64,000 nucleotides of DNA from positions 1,302,001-1,366,000 of the forward strand of contig NZ_CP079869.1 of the NCBI RefSeq assembly GCF_025263265.1, read 5' to 3'. This document shows, in pieces, positions 36,853 to 45,905 of this stretch (its first letter is position 1; the number at the start of each line of letters is the position of its first letter). Under the pieces are notes generated by a model, which saw only the letters and a program-made list of their open reading frames with translations, was not told where the DNA came from and searched no databases. This stretch comes from Mycobacterium sp. SMC-4. GTDB taxonomy: Bacteria; Actinomycetota; Actinomycetes; Mycobacteriales; Mycobacteriaceae. The position numbers and the translations under genes are program-made.

Positions 36853-38157
36853 CTAGTCCTTCTTTTCCTTGTTCGCCATCTGGTTGGCGAGGTTCTCGAT
36901 GAAGGCGCCGTAGCCCACACCGCCGTGATCGGACATCACAGCGTCATAGTCGTACTCCGGCGGCTCACCATTGTTGGGACGCCACCCGCTGTCGGCGGTG
37001 GTGGCCTTGAACCCCTCCTCGGGGAAGGCGTACCAGCGCCGGGCATTGAGCTCGACGATCTTGGCGGCCTCGTCATCGGGCACCGTGGCCAGCATCTCCT
37101 CGGCTCGGGCGCGACTGTTGGGCCAGAACGAGTCCGAATGCGGGTAGTCACACTCCCAGGTGATGTTGTCGATGCCGATCTGGTGACGCAGCGAGACGCC
37201 GACCTCGTCCTCGATGAAGCAGCCGGTGATGTTGCGCTTGAACAGTTCCGACGGGGCGATCGTTGGATGAATGTTCTGGTAGTACTTGTGCTTGCGCCAC
37301 ACGTAGTCGGCTCGCTCGATGAGGTAGGGCATCCAGCCGATGCCGCCCTCGGAGAAGGCGACCTTCAAATTCGGGTGCTTGTGGAACACCGGGGAGAAAA
37401 CCAGTTCGATGGCCGCGGCCATCGACGTCGTCCCCATCAAGGTGACCATGACCGCGAACGGCGCCTCGGGAGCCGTCGACGGCGGCAACCCGCCGGACCC
37501 GAAGTGCATCACCGCGGTCATGTTGGTCTCTTCCAGCGCCGACCACACCGGATCCCAGTGCGGGGTGTGGAAGCTCGGCAGCCCGAGGTTCATCGGGTTG
37601 TCGGGCAGGCCGACCGCACGGCACCCCTTGGCTGCGTTGCGCTCGATCTCGGCGACCATCAGCGAGGTGTCCCACAGCGGGCTGATCATCATCGGGATGA
37701 AGCGCGCCGGGTCGGTGGCGCACCATTCGTCGAGCGAGAAGTCGTTCCATGCCTGCACGCCGAGCAGCGCGAGGTCCTTGTCCGTGCCCTCCAGGAACAC
37801 CGTGCCGCAGAACCGCGGGAAGGACGGGAAGCACAGCATGGCGTGCACGCCGTCGATGTCCATGTCGGCCAACCGGGCCTTGGGGTCATAGCAGCCGGGG
37901 ATCATGTCGTCGTAGCGCACCGGGTCGACGCCGAACTCCTCGGGGGACTTTCCGGCGACGGCGTTGAGGCCGATGTTGGGATAAGCCCGTCCTTCGTACA
38001 CCCATTGGTGCATCGGCGGTTTGCCCTCGCGGGGAAACTCGACGATGCGGGGGCCGTCCTCCCGGTACTTTTTGGGGAGGCGGTCGGTCCACACATGCGG
38101 CGGTTCGATCAGATGGTCGTCGACGGACAGAAGCTTCATCGAGGGTTGCAGCGGCAT
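36853..38157 (-). CDS. Amidohydrolase-2 family metal-dependent hydrolase
   Basis: A 434-residue TIM-barrel hydrolase of the ACMSD-like amidohydrolase_2 family. LLSVDDHLIEPPHVW near the start carries the Asp-x-His-like metal motif; AVMHFGSGG, AFSEGGIGWMPYLIERADYV and TWECDYPHSDSFWPNSR carry later His, Glu and Asp positions. Members are decarboxylases or hydrolases that cleave C-C bonds of cyclic acids. AGAAGGA precedes the ATG at 38157. Monocistronic, divergent from a 64-residue gene. About the same length and build as the protein at 59635-60954. Confidence 0.87.
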   Translation of the reverse strand: MPLQPSMKLLSVDDHLIEPPHVWTDRLPKKYREDGPRIVEFPREGKPPMHQWVYEGRAYPNIGLNAVAGKSPEEFGVDPVRYDDMIPGCYDPKARLADMDIDGVHAMLCFPSFPRFCGTVFLEGTDKDLALLGVQAWNDFSLDEWCATDPARFIPMMISPLWDTSLMVAEIERNAAKGCRAVGLPDNPMNLGLPSFHTPHWDPVWSALEETNMTAVMHFGSGGLPPSTAPEAPFAVMVTLMGTTSMAAAIELVFSPVFHKHPNLKVAFSEGGIGWMPYLIERADYVWRKHKYYQNIHPTIAPSELFKRNITGCFIEDEVGVSLRHQIGIDNITWECDYPHSDSFWPNSRARAEEMLATVPDDEAAKIVELNARRWYAFPEEGFKATTADSGWRPNNGEPPEYDYDAVMSDHGGVGYGAFIENLANQMANKEKKD

Positions 38158-38208
38158 CGTCGATCCTTCTCTGGAGTCTGCTGTTAGGCTCAGCAGTGAA
38201 CAAAACAA

Positions 38209-38234
38209 TTGAACACTGAATGCTCATTTGACTA
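38209..38234. promoter_or_regulatory. Shared operator, site 8 (amidohydrolase / 64-aa gene), weak copy
   Basis: TTGAACA and TGACTA separated by 13 bases. The left arm differs by one base from TAGAACA pattern positions, the right arm is degenerate. A second TGAACA lies at 38197-38202. Located in the 104-base gap between divergent genes. Confidence 0.35.
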
Positions 38235-38261
38235 TAGCGCGGCCGGCGAGGAAGGGCGAAC

Positions 38262-38456
38262 ATGAATCCGAGCGATCGCATCCCGCGGGATGACTGGGCG
38301 GACCAGGACCTGCTGACGCGCAGCGAAGCTGCCGGGCGGCTGGAAGCCGAGATAGCAGAGGTGAGCAAACTGATCGCCGCCGGGCAGGGCGACGAACAGC
38401 TCGAACGCCGGCTGGCGGGCATGCAGGAGGCGCTGGCGCACTACCGGGAGCGGTGA
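38262..38456 (+). CDS. Small coiled-coil-like protein of unknown function
   Basis: A 64-residue hydrophilic protein, mostly helical in appearance (RSEAAGRLEAEIAEVSKLIA, LERRLAGMQEALAHY), with heptad-like Leu/Ala/Ile spacing suggesting a short coiled coil or helical hairpin. GAGGAAGGG precedes the ATG by 6 bases, which supports it as real. It overlaps the convergent ACAD gene by 16 bases and shares its promoter gap with the amidohydrolase. Function not recognised. Confidence 0.65.
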   Translation: MNPSDRIPRDDWADQDLLTRSEAAGRLEAEIAEVSKLIAAGQGDEQLERRLAGMQEALAHYRER

Positions 38457-39598
38457 GCACCCGCCCTGGGTAGGCCAAGCACGCGCTGAGCCACGATATT
38501 GCGCTGGACCTGCGCCGTCCCGCCGTAGATCCCCGCAGCCCGCGACCACACGTACAGATCCCACTCCAGCCCCTCGGCGAGCACCGGTGCACTGCCGCGC
38601 AGATCCATCATCGTGTGGCCGAAGGTCTGATCTGCTCGGGCCATGAGCAGCTTGTCGACCGAGCCCTCGGCGCCCGGCAGCGCGCCGCCGACGCGCTCGG
38701 TCAGCGACCGCTGCACCTTGATCTGCAAGGCGCGCAGCTCGCAGTAGGCCTCACCGAGGCGTTGGCGCGCCGACGGGGTGTCCGGCAGGATTCCGGAGCG
38801 GACGTCGGCTTCCAATGCCCGCAGCTGGACGGCCAGCCGGCTGATCCAGTTGATGTCACTGGGCCCTCGCTCGTAGGCCAGCAGCTGGTTGGCAATCGAC
38901 CAGCCCTGCCCCCGCTCACCGAGCAGGTTCGTCGCCGGCACCTCGACATCGGTGAAGGTCACCTCGGCGAACTCGCGGTTGCGCGCAGCGTTGACGATCG
39001 GGGACACCTCGATACCCGGCGTCGACATCGGCACCAGCAGCACCGAGATCCCCTGGTGTTTCGGGGCGTCGGGTTCGGTGCGGCACAGCAGGAAGCACCA
39101 ATCGGCCACCGCGGCGAAACTGGTCCAGATCTTTCGTCCGTTGACCCGGAACGCCTGCCGGCCGTCGACCTCGACAGCATCGGCTCTGGTTCTGAGGCTG
39201 GCCAGATCTGACCCGGCCTCCGGTTCGCTGAAGCCCTGGCACCAGCGCACCGCACCCGACAGCAGACCCGGCAACAGGTCAGCGCGCTGCTGCTCGGAAC
39301 CGAACAGTCGCAACGCATTCGACAGATGCCCGACACCCTCGATCGGCGGAGCGCCGGCACGGCCGAGCTCGTCGTTGAGGATCGCCTCGTAGATCGGCGA
39401 CAGGCCGTGGCCGCCGTACTCCCGGGGCAACGACAATCCGATGTAGCCGGCGTCGTAGAGCGTGCGGTGCCACGCATTGGCGGCGTCGGCTCGGGCGCCC
39501 GGGTCGTCGGGTACCTCCGCGTCGGCGGCATGCTCGTCGAACCAGGTTCGTAACCGGTCGCGGAACTCGGCTTCTTCAGTGGTGTCGGTGAAGTCCAT
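38441..39598 (-). CDS. Acyl-CoA dehydrogenase, long-type subunit of a pair
   Basis: A 385-residue ACAD: IGLSLPREYGGHGLSPIYEA, WCQGFSEPEAGSDLASL, FRVNGRKIWTSFAAVADW and AGIYGGTAQVQRNIVAQRVL at the C-terminus, with Gly in place of the catalytic Glu of YEGT. The next gene upstream (8 bases) is a short-type ACAD. Together they match the alpha2-beta2 ACADs of mycobacterial steroid side-chain oxidation (FadE28/29 type), which dehydrogenate branched or ring-bearing acyl-CoAs. Start MDFTDTTEEAEF with GAGGATC upstream. Confidence 0.9.
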   Translation of the reverse strand: MDFTDTTEEAEFRDRLRTWFDEHAADAEVPDDPGARADAANAWHRTLYDAGYIGLSLPREYGGHGLSPIYEAILNDELGRAGAPPIEGVGHLSNALRLFGSEQQRADLLPGLLSGAVRWCQGFSEPEAGSDLASLRTRADAVEVDGRQAFRVNGRKIWTSFAAVADWCFLLCRTEPDAPKHQGISVLLVPMSTPGIEVSPIVNAARNREFAEVTFTDVEVPATNLLGERGQGWSIANQLLAYERGPSDINWISRLAVQLRALEADVRSGILPDTPSARQRLGEAYCELRALQIKVQRSLTERVGGALPGAEGSVDKLLMARADQTFGHTMMDLRGSAPVLAEGLEWDLYVWSRAAGIYGGTAQVQRNIVAQRVLGLPRAGAHRSR

Positions 39599-39606
39599 GA
39601 TCCTCG

Positions 39607-40656
39607 CTAGGTCAATGCCGGGTCGGTCAAGCGCATGTCGGCGATGGCCGGATAGTGTGCGGACTCGTCTCCGAAAAGTCTTCGCCCCAGCAGCATTCGG
39701 CGCAGACGCAGATGCGCCAGGTGCTCCCAGGTGATCGAGATCCCGCCGAGCACCTGCATCGAGGTCTCCACCACCTCGCGTCCCGCAGCCGAGGTGTAGG
39801 CCTTGGCCGTCCGCGCAGCCAGCAGGGCTTGGTCGGGTGGCAGGTGGTCGACCGCCCAGGCGGCGTGCCACACACAGCTGCGCGAGCCTTCCACCCGGAT
39901 CAACGAATCGGCGAGCAGGTGTTGGATGGCTTGGAAGCTGCCGATCGGCACACCGAACTGGACGCGCTCGCCTGCGTAACGCACCGCATCGTCGAGTGCA
40001 CCCTGCATCACCCCGAGGAGGTCGGCGGCCACGGCGGTCAGCGCCAGGGCCTGTACCCGGGCCCACCGGTCGGCATCGATCGGGTTGCCCACCGGTGTCG
40101 CGGTCTCCGCGTCACCGGCGACGCTGACCGCGCGCATCGCGCGGGTGAGGTCCAGGCCGCTGTCACCGGCGCTGCCTTCCAGCGGTGCAATCCGAATCGT
40201 GCGGTTGTGGCCGGCGGAGACGGCGAACAGCGCGTGGGTCGCCCCGGCGGCATCGAGCGCGATACCGGATCGGCCGCAGCCCGCGAAGTCGGCCAGATCC
40301 GACGCGAGCACGGGCGCCGGTCGCATCGTGCCGTCGGCGACCAGCTCGACCTCCTTCTCGGCGCCGGCAGCGTGCAGCAGTTCGATGGACACGACCGCCT
40401 GTCCGAGTGCGGGCACCGCGGTCAGTGTGCGCGCGAGTTCCTCCAGTGCCACGGCGGTTTCGACACCACTGGGCTCCAGGCCGAAGACCTCGGGAGCACG
40501 CAGCGCGGGCAGGCCGAGCTCGGTGACGCGCTGCCATTGCCTATCGAGGCGGTCTCCGGAGGCGATGTCGTCCGGTGTGGCGGTGGCCATGGACTCGGCC
40601 AGTCGCGCCACCGTGTCGCGCAGCAGTTCCTGTTCGGTCGTCAACCCGATGTGCAT
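39607..40656 (-). CDS. Acyl-CoA dehydrogenase, short-type subunit of a pair
   Basis: A 349-residue ACAD (MHIGLTTEQELLRDTVARLA; AGERVQFGVPIGSFQAIQHL; QVLGGISITWEHLAHLRLRR). The middle beta domain is reduced, as in partner subunits of heteromeric ACADs, and the GGISITWEH motif replaces the usual C-terminal YEGT. It lies between a ferredoxin gene and the long-type ACAD with small gaps, so the three form one operon. Confidence 0.88.
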   Translation of the reverse strand: MHIGLTTEQELLRDTVARLAESMATATPDDIASGDRLDRQWQRVTELGLPALRAPEVFGLEPSGVETAVALEELARTLTAVPALGQAVVSIELLHAAGAEKEVELVADGTMRPAPVLASDLADFAGCGRSGIALDAAGATHALFAVSAGHNRTIRIAPLEGSAGDSGLDLTRAMRAVSVAGDAETATPVGNPIDADRWARVQALALTAVAADLLGVMQGALDDAVRYAGERVQFGVPIGSFQAIQHLLADSLIRVEGSRSCVWHAAWAVDHLPPDQALLAARTAKAYTSAAGREVVETSMQVLGGISITWEHLAHLRLRRMLLGRRLFGDESAHYPAIADMRLTDPALT

Positions 40657-40666
40657 GGCCGGGCGC

Positions 40667-40864
40667 CTAACCGTCCTCGTGCAGGGTCAGCGCCACCTTG
40701 GGGCACAGCGAAACCGCCTGCCGAACCGCATCCTGGTGGTCGGCCGGTATCGGATCGGCGATGACCACCGCCAGGTCTGCGTCGTCGAGTGCGAAGACGT
40801 CGGCGGCCAGGCCGACGCACACGGCATTCGACTCGCAGAGATCGCGAATCACCTCGACGCGCAT
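40667..40864 (-). CDS. 3Fe-4S ferredoxin of the P450 redox-partner type
   Basis: A 65-residue ferredoxin: VEVIRDLCESNAVCVGLAAD, then SLCPKVAL near the end. The first motif has Cys-x5-Cys with no Cys in the middle position, the mark of single 3Fe-4S ferredoxins that serve actinobacterial P450s. The start MRVEVIRD is chosen to match family length; longer starts add an unlikely tail. It is the only ferredoxin seen among four P450s. First gene of the operon ferredoxin, short ACAD, long ACAD. Confidence 0.9.
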   Translation of the reverse strand: MRVEVIRDLCESNAVCVGLAADVFALDDADLAVVIADPIPADHQDAVRQAVSLCPKVALTLHEDG

Positions 40865-40917
40865 CGGCCACCCCTTCTGCGATCCCACGATGAAAGCTCT
40901 GTCACAATATTGGATGA

Positions 40918-40943
40918 TAGAACGATAATTGTTCAATTGTTAC
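40918..40943. promoter_or_regulatory. Shared operator, site 9 (ferredoxin-ACAD / SDR divergent promoter)
   Basis: TAGAACG and TGTTAC separated by 13 bases, each arm one or two bases from consensus. A second TTGTTCAATTG palindrome-like stretch lies within the spacer. Located between genes starting at 40864 (minus) and 40961 (plus). Confidence 0.55.
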
Positions 40944-40960
40944 ATCACTCAGGAGGAATC

Positions 40961-41755
40961 ATGGCACGCCTCGACGATCGCAACGCCCTGGTGACCGGCG
41001 GCGCTCAGGGACTCGGGCGGGCCATCAGCCGTCGGTTGGCGGCCGAGGGGGCTGCTGTCACCATTGTCGACCTCAACGAGGAGAAGGCCGCCGAATGCGT
41101 CGCGCTGATCGAGAAGGACGGCGGGGTCGCTCGATTCGTGCGGGCCAACGTGGCCAAGCGCGAAGACATCGCCAGTGCCGTCGAGGCGTCGGCAGCCGAC
41201 GGGCGGCTGCATGTGCTGGTCAACGCCGCGCAGTACTTCGCGATGCCAAAGGCGCTCGAACTGGTCAGCGACAAGGACTGGGAACTCTCCGAGGCGACCG
41301 GTCCGAAGGCGACCTTCCGCTTCATGCAGCTCGCGCATCCGTATCTCAAGGCGGCCGGCCGGGCCTCGGTGATCAACTTCGTGTCGGGTTCGGCGTTGGC
41401 CGGGATCGCCTACACCGGCCCGTACTCCGCAGCCAAGGGGGCCATCGGCGCGTTGACCAAGGTGGCGGCCAACGAGTGGGCCGCCCACGGTATTCGGGTC
41501 AACGCGCTGTGCCCGTTCGCGTTGACCGACGTCCAACGCGACATGATCGGCACCGAGTGGGACAACTACACCAGGACCGCCGAGGCGTCACCGATGAAGC
41601 GCGGTGCCGACCCCGAGACCGAGATCGCGCCGGCGGTGGCGTTTTTGGCTTGCGATGATTCCGCGTTCGTGACGGGAACGGTGTTGCACGTCGACGGCGG
41701 GATGACCGAGCTGTCGACGGTCGACTACGCGAAGTCGCCGGGGGTGTTCGGCTGA
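40961..41755 (+). CDS. SDR family oxidoreductase
   Basis: A 264-residue classical SDR: ALVTGGAQGLGRAIS, IVDLNEE (Asp favouring NAD), a variant NAG motif (VNAAQYFAM), Ser in NFVSGSALAG, YSAAK and VTGTVLHVDGGM. AGGAGG lies 4 bases before the ATG at 40961. Monocistronic, facing the convergent P450 gene with 10 bases between stops. Confidence 0.88.
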   Translation: MARLDDRNALVTGGAQGLGRAISRRLAAEGAAVTIVDLNEEKAAECVALIEKDGGVARFVRANVAKREDIASAVEASAADGRLHVLVNAAQYFAMPKALELVSDKDWELSEATGPKATFRFMQLAHPYLKAAGRASVINFVSGSALAGIAYTGPYSAAKGAIGALTKVAANEWAAHGIRVNALCPFALTDVQRDMIGTEWDNYTRTAEASPMKRGADPETEIAPAVAFLACDDSAFVTGTVLHVDGGMTELSTVDYAKSPGVFG

Positions 41756-41765
41756 CCGGGCCGCC

Positions 41766-42959
41766 TCAGCGGAGCGTCATCTCGACGCTGGTGTAGCCGC
41801 GCACGGTCGCCGTCAGAGTTCGTTCGTGGGACCCGATGGTGTACCGCGGGAATCTGCGGGCGATGTGCTCGAACACCATCTGGGCTTCGCGGCGGGCCAG
41901 CCACTGTCCGAGGCAGATGTGGATTCCCCAGCCGAAGTACACGTCTGTGCCGCGCGGACGATCCAGCAGGAAGCGATCGGGATTCTCGTAGCGACGCTCG
42001 TCGCGGTTGGCGCTGCCCAGCAGCAGCAGGACCCAGTCGCCGGCGTCCATCGTGACGTCGTGCAAGGTGACCGGGCGGGTCAGGGTGCGCGCCACCCAGT
42101 GGCTCGGAGTGTCGTAGCGCAGCGCCTCGTTCACCGCGGTGGGGATCAGGCTGTGGTCGTCGACGATGCGTTGCCATTGATCGGGATGGTCGTGCATGGC
42201 GACCAATCCGTTGGAGATCAGCTTCTGAGTGGTCTCCGAGCCCGCGGCCGAGAGCAGATTGCAGAACATCAGCACCTCGTGCGGTGTCAGCGCCCGATCC
42301 TGCGCGACTTCTGGGTCGTGGAACGTGGCCTGCAGAACGATGCTGATCAGATCGTCACCGGGCGTCGCGCGGCGCTCCTCGATGAGCTCGCCGATGTAGG
42401 CGCTGATCTTGCGGTTGGCCTCGATGGCGCTGGCCGGCATCGCGACCTCACCTTCGTTGCGGGTCAGGAACGCCTCCCACCAGACGCGCAACTGTTCGCG
42501 GTCGGCCTGTGGCACGCCGAGCAGGTCGCCGATGACATCGGTCGGCACCGGAAACGCAAAGGCCTCCATCGCATCGATGGTGGTTCCGGCCTGAAGCCGG
42601 TCGAGGTGGCGGTCGACGGTCGCCTGCAGTGCGCTCTCCATCGCGGCGACAGCGCGTGGGGTGAAGAATCCCTTCAGGACGCCTCGGATGCGGTCGTGGC
42701 GGGGCGGGTCCATCGAGATCACCGAGTACTTGCGGCCATCGTCGTCCGGATTCTCCGGTGCGGGACCGAGTTTCGAGGAAAATGTCTCCCAATCACGGAG
42801 CGCACCCGCGACATCGTCGAAGCGGGACAGCACCCACCATCGCTGGTCGGGATCCCGATAGACGGGTGCTTCGTTGCGCAGACGCCGGTACACCGGGTAG
42901 GGATCGTCGAAGACCGCCTTGGAGAACGGCGAGTACATCAGCTCACTGGTGGTGGGCAC
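41766..42959 (-). CDS. Cytochrome P450
   Basis: A 397-residue class I P450: SMDPPRHDRIRGVLKGFF, oxygen-binding SAAGSETTQKLI, ExxR in VNEALRYDTPSH, and the haem loop FGWGIHICLGQWLARREAQ. Start is GTG at 42959. No good copy of the shared operator lies upstream; there is GAAACA with a degenerate partner 13 bases away, so its control may differ from its neighbours. Substrate unknown. Confidence 0.92.
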   Translation of the reverse strand: MPTTSELMYSPFSKAVFDDPYPVYRRLRNEAPVYRDPDQRWWVLSRFDDVAGALRDWETFSSKLGPAPENPDDDGRKYSVISMDPPRHDRIRGVLKGFFTPRAVAAMESALQATVDRHLDRLQAGTTIDAMEAFAFPVPTDVIGDLLGVPQADREQLRVWWEAFLTRNEGEVAMPASAIEANRKISAYIGELIEERRATPGDDLISIVLQATFHDPEVAQDRALTPHEVLMFCNLLSAAGSETTQKLISNGLVAMHDHPDQWQRIVDDHSLIPTAVNEALRYDTPSHWVARTLTRPVTLHDVTMDAGDWVLLLLGSANRDERRYENPDRFLLDRPRGTDVYFGWGIHICLGQWLARREAQMVFEHIARRFPRYTIGSHERTLTATVRGYTSVEMTLR

Positions 42960-43001
42960 CGCTAAACCTTATCACCGGATGAAACAATCGGACGATATCT
43001 G

Positions 43002-43015
43002 ACTAGTTGACTAGT
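43002..43015. repeat. Tandem ACTAGT palindromes
   Basis: ACTAGT-TG-ACTAGT lies upstream of the P450 gene and overlaps the stop codon of the VOC gene at 43011. Both halves are self-complementary. It may be a binding site for the P450 promoter, since the shared operator is lacking here. Confidence 0.3.
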
Positions 43016-43457
43016 CCTCCGAGCGGGTGCGCTCGATGAATTCGAGCAGGTTCCCGTCGGGGTCGGTCAGCATCATGGCCCGGTTCGGGCCGAAGCGGAC
43101 GGTGCGCGGTTCCAGCAGCCGACCCCCGTGCTCGACCACGGCTGCGGCCAGCGAGTCGATGTCATCTACCCGGAAGGACAAGTGGGTGAAGCCGAGCGCG
43201 TTCATCGCGCGTGGGTCGGTGTCGCCGATCACGGCGGGCCGGGTGTAACCGATCAGCTCGAGTCGGAAGCCGTCGCGGTGCAGATACACCAGATCCAGGA
43301 TCAGATCGTCGACGTCGAGCAGACGCGCGGTCGCGTCGTCGGCGACGTGCATCTCGCCGATCTTCTCGAAGCCCAGCGCTGAACAGTAGAATTCGGTGGC
43401 ACGCTCGATGTCGCGCACACAGACCCCGATGTGGGTCAGGCGGTGTCCGGACATCAC
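43011..43457 (-). CDS. VOC superfamily (glyoxalase-like) protein
   Basis: A 148-residue two-module VOC protein: HIGVCVRDIERATEFYCSAL at the first metal His, FRLELIGYTRP with Glu, LGFTHLSFRVDDID with the second His and NLLEFIERTRS with the last Glu. The His-Glu-His-Glu set fits methylmalonyl-CoA epimerase or related isomerases and lyases. GTG at 43457 and ATG at 43454 are equally possible starts; the GTG overlaps the CaiB stop. Last gene of an operon with two CaiB-type genes, so a CoA ester substrate is likely. Confidence 0.85.
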   Translation of the reverse strand: MMSGHRLTHIGVCVRDIERATEFYCSALGFEKIGEMHVADDATARLLDVDDLILDLVYLHRDGFRLELIGYTRPAVIGDTDPRAMNALGFTHLSFRVDDIDSLAAAVVEHGGRLLEPRTVRFGPNRAMMLTDPDGNLLEFIERTRSED

Positions 43458-44665
43458 GGCGCCAGGTCGTCGAGCAGCGCGTTGTGTTCACCCAGCCGGG
43501 GTGCGGGCCGTGTCGGTCCGGCGGGGCCGGCGCCGAACAGATAGGGCGCTCCGGGGTAGACGACGGTGCGGCCCAGGTCGGGGTGCTCCATCGGTACCTG
43601 CATACCGCGGGCCACGGTGTGCTCGTCCTCGAAAGCCTCGTGTGGGGCGAGGATGGCCCCGGCCGGAAAGCCCCGCTGCTGACTTTCGACGAAGAATTCC
43701 TTGGCCGGCAATCGCGAAGCGATCAGCCGGATGGCTTCGCGGGCCGCACTGACGATGGCCGTCGTCTCGTCCTCTTCGCCGATCGCGGCAAGGTCGACGG
43801 CCTCCTCGCGCTCGGCGGCCATCTCCAGGAAAACGGCTTCGGGCAGTTCCTCGACCAGATCCAGGTCACCGAGCCATGCGCGCAGGCCGGCGAACTCTTC
43901 GGGCTTGCGCGGCAGCACTCCGGTGGTCGCGTAGTGCCCGTCAGCGCAGCGCACCTGCACCGGCGCGCTCGGCACCGGGCCGGCGTGCCGTCCGGTCTGG
44001 CGCGTACAGATCATGTTCTTGACCAGCCAGTAATAGGTCGTCTGCTCGCAGGTTACGTTGCACGCCGCGGTGACGTTGACGTCGACGAGCTGCCCGGAAC
44101 CGGTGTGATCGCGGTGCGAGAGCGCGATGAGCGCACCGAGTGCGGCGTACATGCCGCCGATGTTGGCCGACTGATCCCCGGCGCCACGAATGGGTGGGAT
44201 GGTGTGATCGTCGTAGCCGCAATTCCACAGCGGCCCGGCTCCGGCCAGCAGCGTCAGGTCGGTGACCGGGTCGTCGGCGCGGACGCTGTTGAGGCCGAAC
44301 GGGGTGACCGACACCCAGACCAGGCCCGGGTCGGTGCGCGCACACTGCTCGTAAGTGAGGGCGCCGCCGGCCACCCGATCGCCTCCGGCGAGCACGATAT
44401 CCGCACCGGAGAGGAGCCGGCGGAGGTTCCCGATACCTTCGTCGGAGTCGAGATCAAGTGTCACACTGCGCTTTCCGGCGCTCAATCCGAACCATCGCAA
44501 GCTGCGATCGACGCCGGGTTCGTCGTCGACGAAGGGCGGCCGGCGTCGGTGTGCGCAGCCCTGTGGCGGTTCCACGACGATGACATCGGCGCCCAGCTCG
44601 GCCAGTGTCCGACCGGCCACCGGGGTGAACTGGTCGACGATCTCGATGACCCGCAGGCCGGCCAA
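43454..44665 (-). CDS. CaiB/BaiF (class III) CoA-transferase
   Basis: A 403-residue class III CoA-transferase: LRVIEIVDQFTPVAGRTLAE at the N-terminus, RGAGDQSANIGGMYAALGAL with the nucleophilic Asp, SHRDHTGSGQLVDVNVT and a C-terminal GAPYLFGAGP. The family moves CoA between acids without ATP, or races methyl-branched acyl-CoAs in the Amacr branch. The start is TTG at 44665, just after the stop of a second CaiB gene. The two adjacent genes may form a heteromer. Confidence 0.87.
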   Translation of the reverse strand: MAGLRVIEIVDQFTPVAGRTLAELGADVIVVEPPQGCAHRRRPPFVDDEPGVDRSLRWFGLSAGKRSVTLDLDSDEGIGNLRRLLSGADIVLAGGDRVAGGALTYEQCARTDPGLVWVSVTPFGLNSVRADDPVTDLTLLAGAGPLWNCGYDDHTIPPIRGAGDQSANIGGMYAALGALIALSHRDHTGSGQLVDVNVTAACNVTCEQTTYYWLVKNMICTRQTGRHAGPVPSAPVQVRCADGHYATTGVLPRKPEEFAGLRAWLGDLDLVEELPEAVFLEMAAEREEAVDLAAIGEEDETTAIVSAAREAIRLIASRLPAKEFFVESQQRGFPAGAILAPHEAFEDEHTVARGMQVPMEHPDLGRTVVYPGAPYLFGAGPAGPTRPAPRLGEHNALLDDLAP

Positions 44666-44670
44666 CGTGC

Positions 44671-45894
44671 TCAGATCACACCCCGCTTCGCCCAGTCCTC
44701 GATGGTGTCGTCGTCATGTCCGAGCAGTCCGCCGAGGATCTCACGGTTGTGCTGGCCCAGCATCGGCGCGCTGCGCTCGATCTGCCATGGTGTCGCCGAG
44801 AAGGTCAACGGTATGCCCTCCACCCGGACCGGCCCGATCCTGGGGTGAGTCACGGTGGGAAACAGCCCCATTCGCGTGAGATCAGGATCCTGGTCGATCC
44901 GCTCGGGCGGGCTCTTGACCACGCTGGCCGGGACCCCCTCTCCGATGAGGTCCGCGGCCAGTGCCGCGGCCTCACGGGTCGCGGTGCAGGCGCTGATGAT
45001 GTCGTCGAGTTCGTCGACGGCGGCCAGCCGCTTGGGCAGGGTGGCGAATCGGTCCGATGTCAACGTGGCCTCGTCGAGCACCTTGGCCAGCAAGGCGAGT
45101 TCGCGGTCGTCGCGGCAGCACAGCGCAACCCACCGATCCTCGCCGAGGCAGGGGTAGATGCCATGGGGTGCGAACTCCCCGAAGTCGGCGCGATTACCGC
45201 CTGCCCGGGTCGGCCGTCGATTGACGGTCCAGTCGAGGATCTCGGTGGGCAACATCGCCATACCGGCGGGGACCGTCGCCAGGTCCACATGTTGTCCCTG
45301 CCCGGTGCGGTCGCGGTGGTGCACGGCGGCCATGATGGCCACCGTCATGTAGAAGGCCGATCCGTGGTCCATGTAGGAGAAACCCCACCCGGCCGGCTCT
45401 TCGTCGGGAAGGCCGGAGGTGAACGTCAGCCCGCTGACGCCCTGCACGATCGGGCCCCAGGTCTTGAACTCGCGGTAAGGCCCGGTGTGACCGAACCCGC
45501 AGTTGGAGACGTAGACGATGTCGGGCTTGATCCGCTGCAGCTCGTCGTAGCCGAAACCGCGATGCTCCATCACTCCCGCGGCGAAGTTCTCACACACCAC
45601 GTCGCTGACCGAGATGAGTTCGCGCAGCAGCTCTTTGCCCTCGTCGACACGCAGGTTGAGGGTCACACCGTACTTTCCGACATTGTGGTTGTTGAAGCCG
45701 GCGCCGAGATCTACCCCTCGGCGTTTGTCGACGTAGGGCCCGACGCCGCGCAGCGCATCCCAGAGGCCGCGGGTGACCGGATCCTCGACCCGGATCACCT
45801 GGGCGCCGAATGCCGCCAGGATTTTCGTCGCGCCCGCGCCGGCCAACTGCCCACTGAGGTCACACACCCGGAGGTGAGACAACGCGCCCGTCAC
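44671..45894 (-). CDS. CaiB/BaiF (class III) CoA-transferase
   Basis: A 407-residue class III CoA-transferase: LRVCDLSGQLAGAGATKILA, RGVDLGAGFNNHNVGKYGVT, YMDHGSAFYMTVAIMAAVHH with the nucleophilic Asp, and DRTGQGQHVDLATV. GTG at 45894 has no obvious ribosome site and may start close to the transcript end. It is divergent from another CaiB gene across a 70-base gap holding a shared-type operator. Family members activate carnitine, bile acids and similar bulky acids. Confidence 0.87.
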   Translation of the reverse strand: MTGALSHLRVCDLSGQLAGAGATKILAAFGAQVIRVEDPVTRGLWDALRGVGPYVDKRRGVDLGAGFNNHNVGKYGVTLNLRVDEGKELLRELISVSDVVCENFAAGVMEHRGFGYDELQRIKPDIVYVSNCGFGHTGPYREFKTWGPIVQGVSGLTFTSGLPDEEPAGWGFSYMDHGSAFYMTVAIMAAVHHRDRTGQGQHVDLATVPAGMAMLPTEILDWTVNRRPTRAGGNRADFGEFAPHGIYPCLGEDRWVALCCRDDRELALLAKVLDEATLTSDRFATLPKRLAAVDELDDIISACTATREAAALAADLIGEGVPASVVKSPPERIDQDPDLTRMGLFPTVTHPRIGPVRVEGIPLTFSATPWQIERSAPMLGQHNREILGGLLGHDDDTIEDWAKRGVI

Positions 45895-45905
45895 CAGGCA
45901 ACCAT

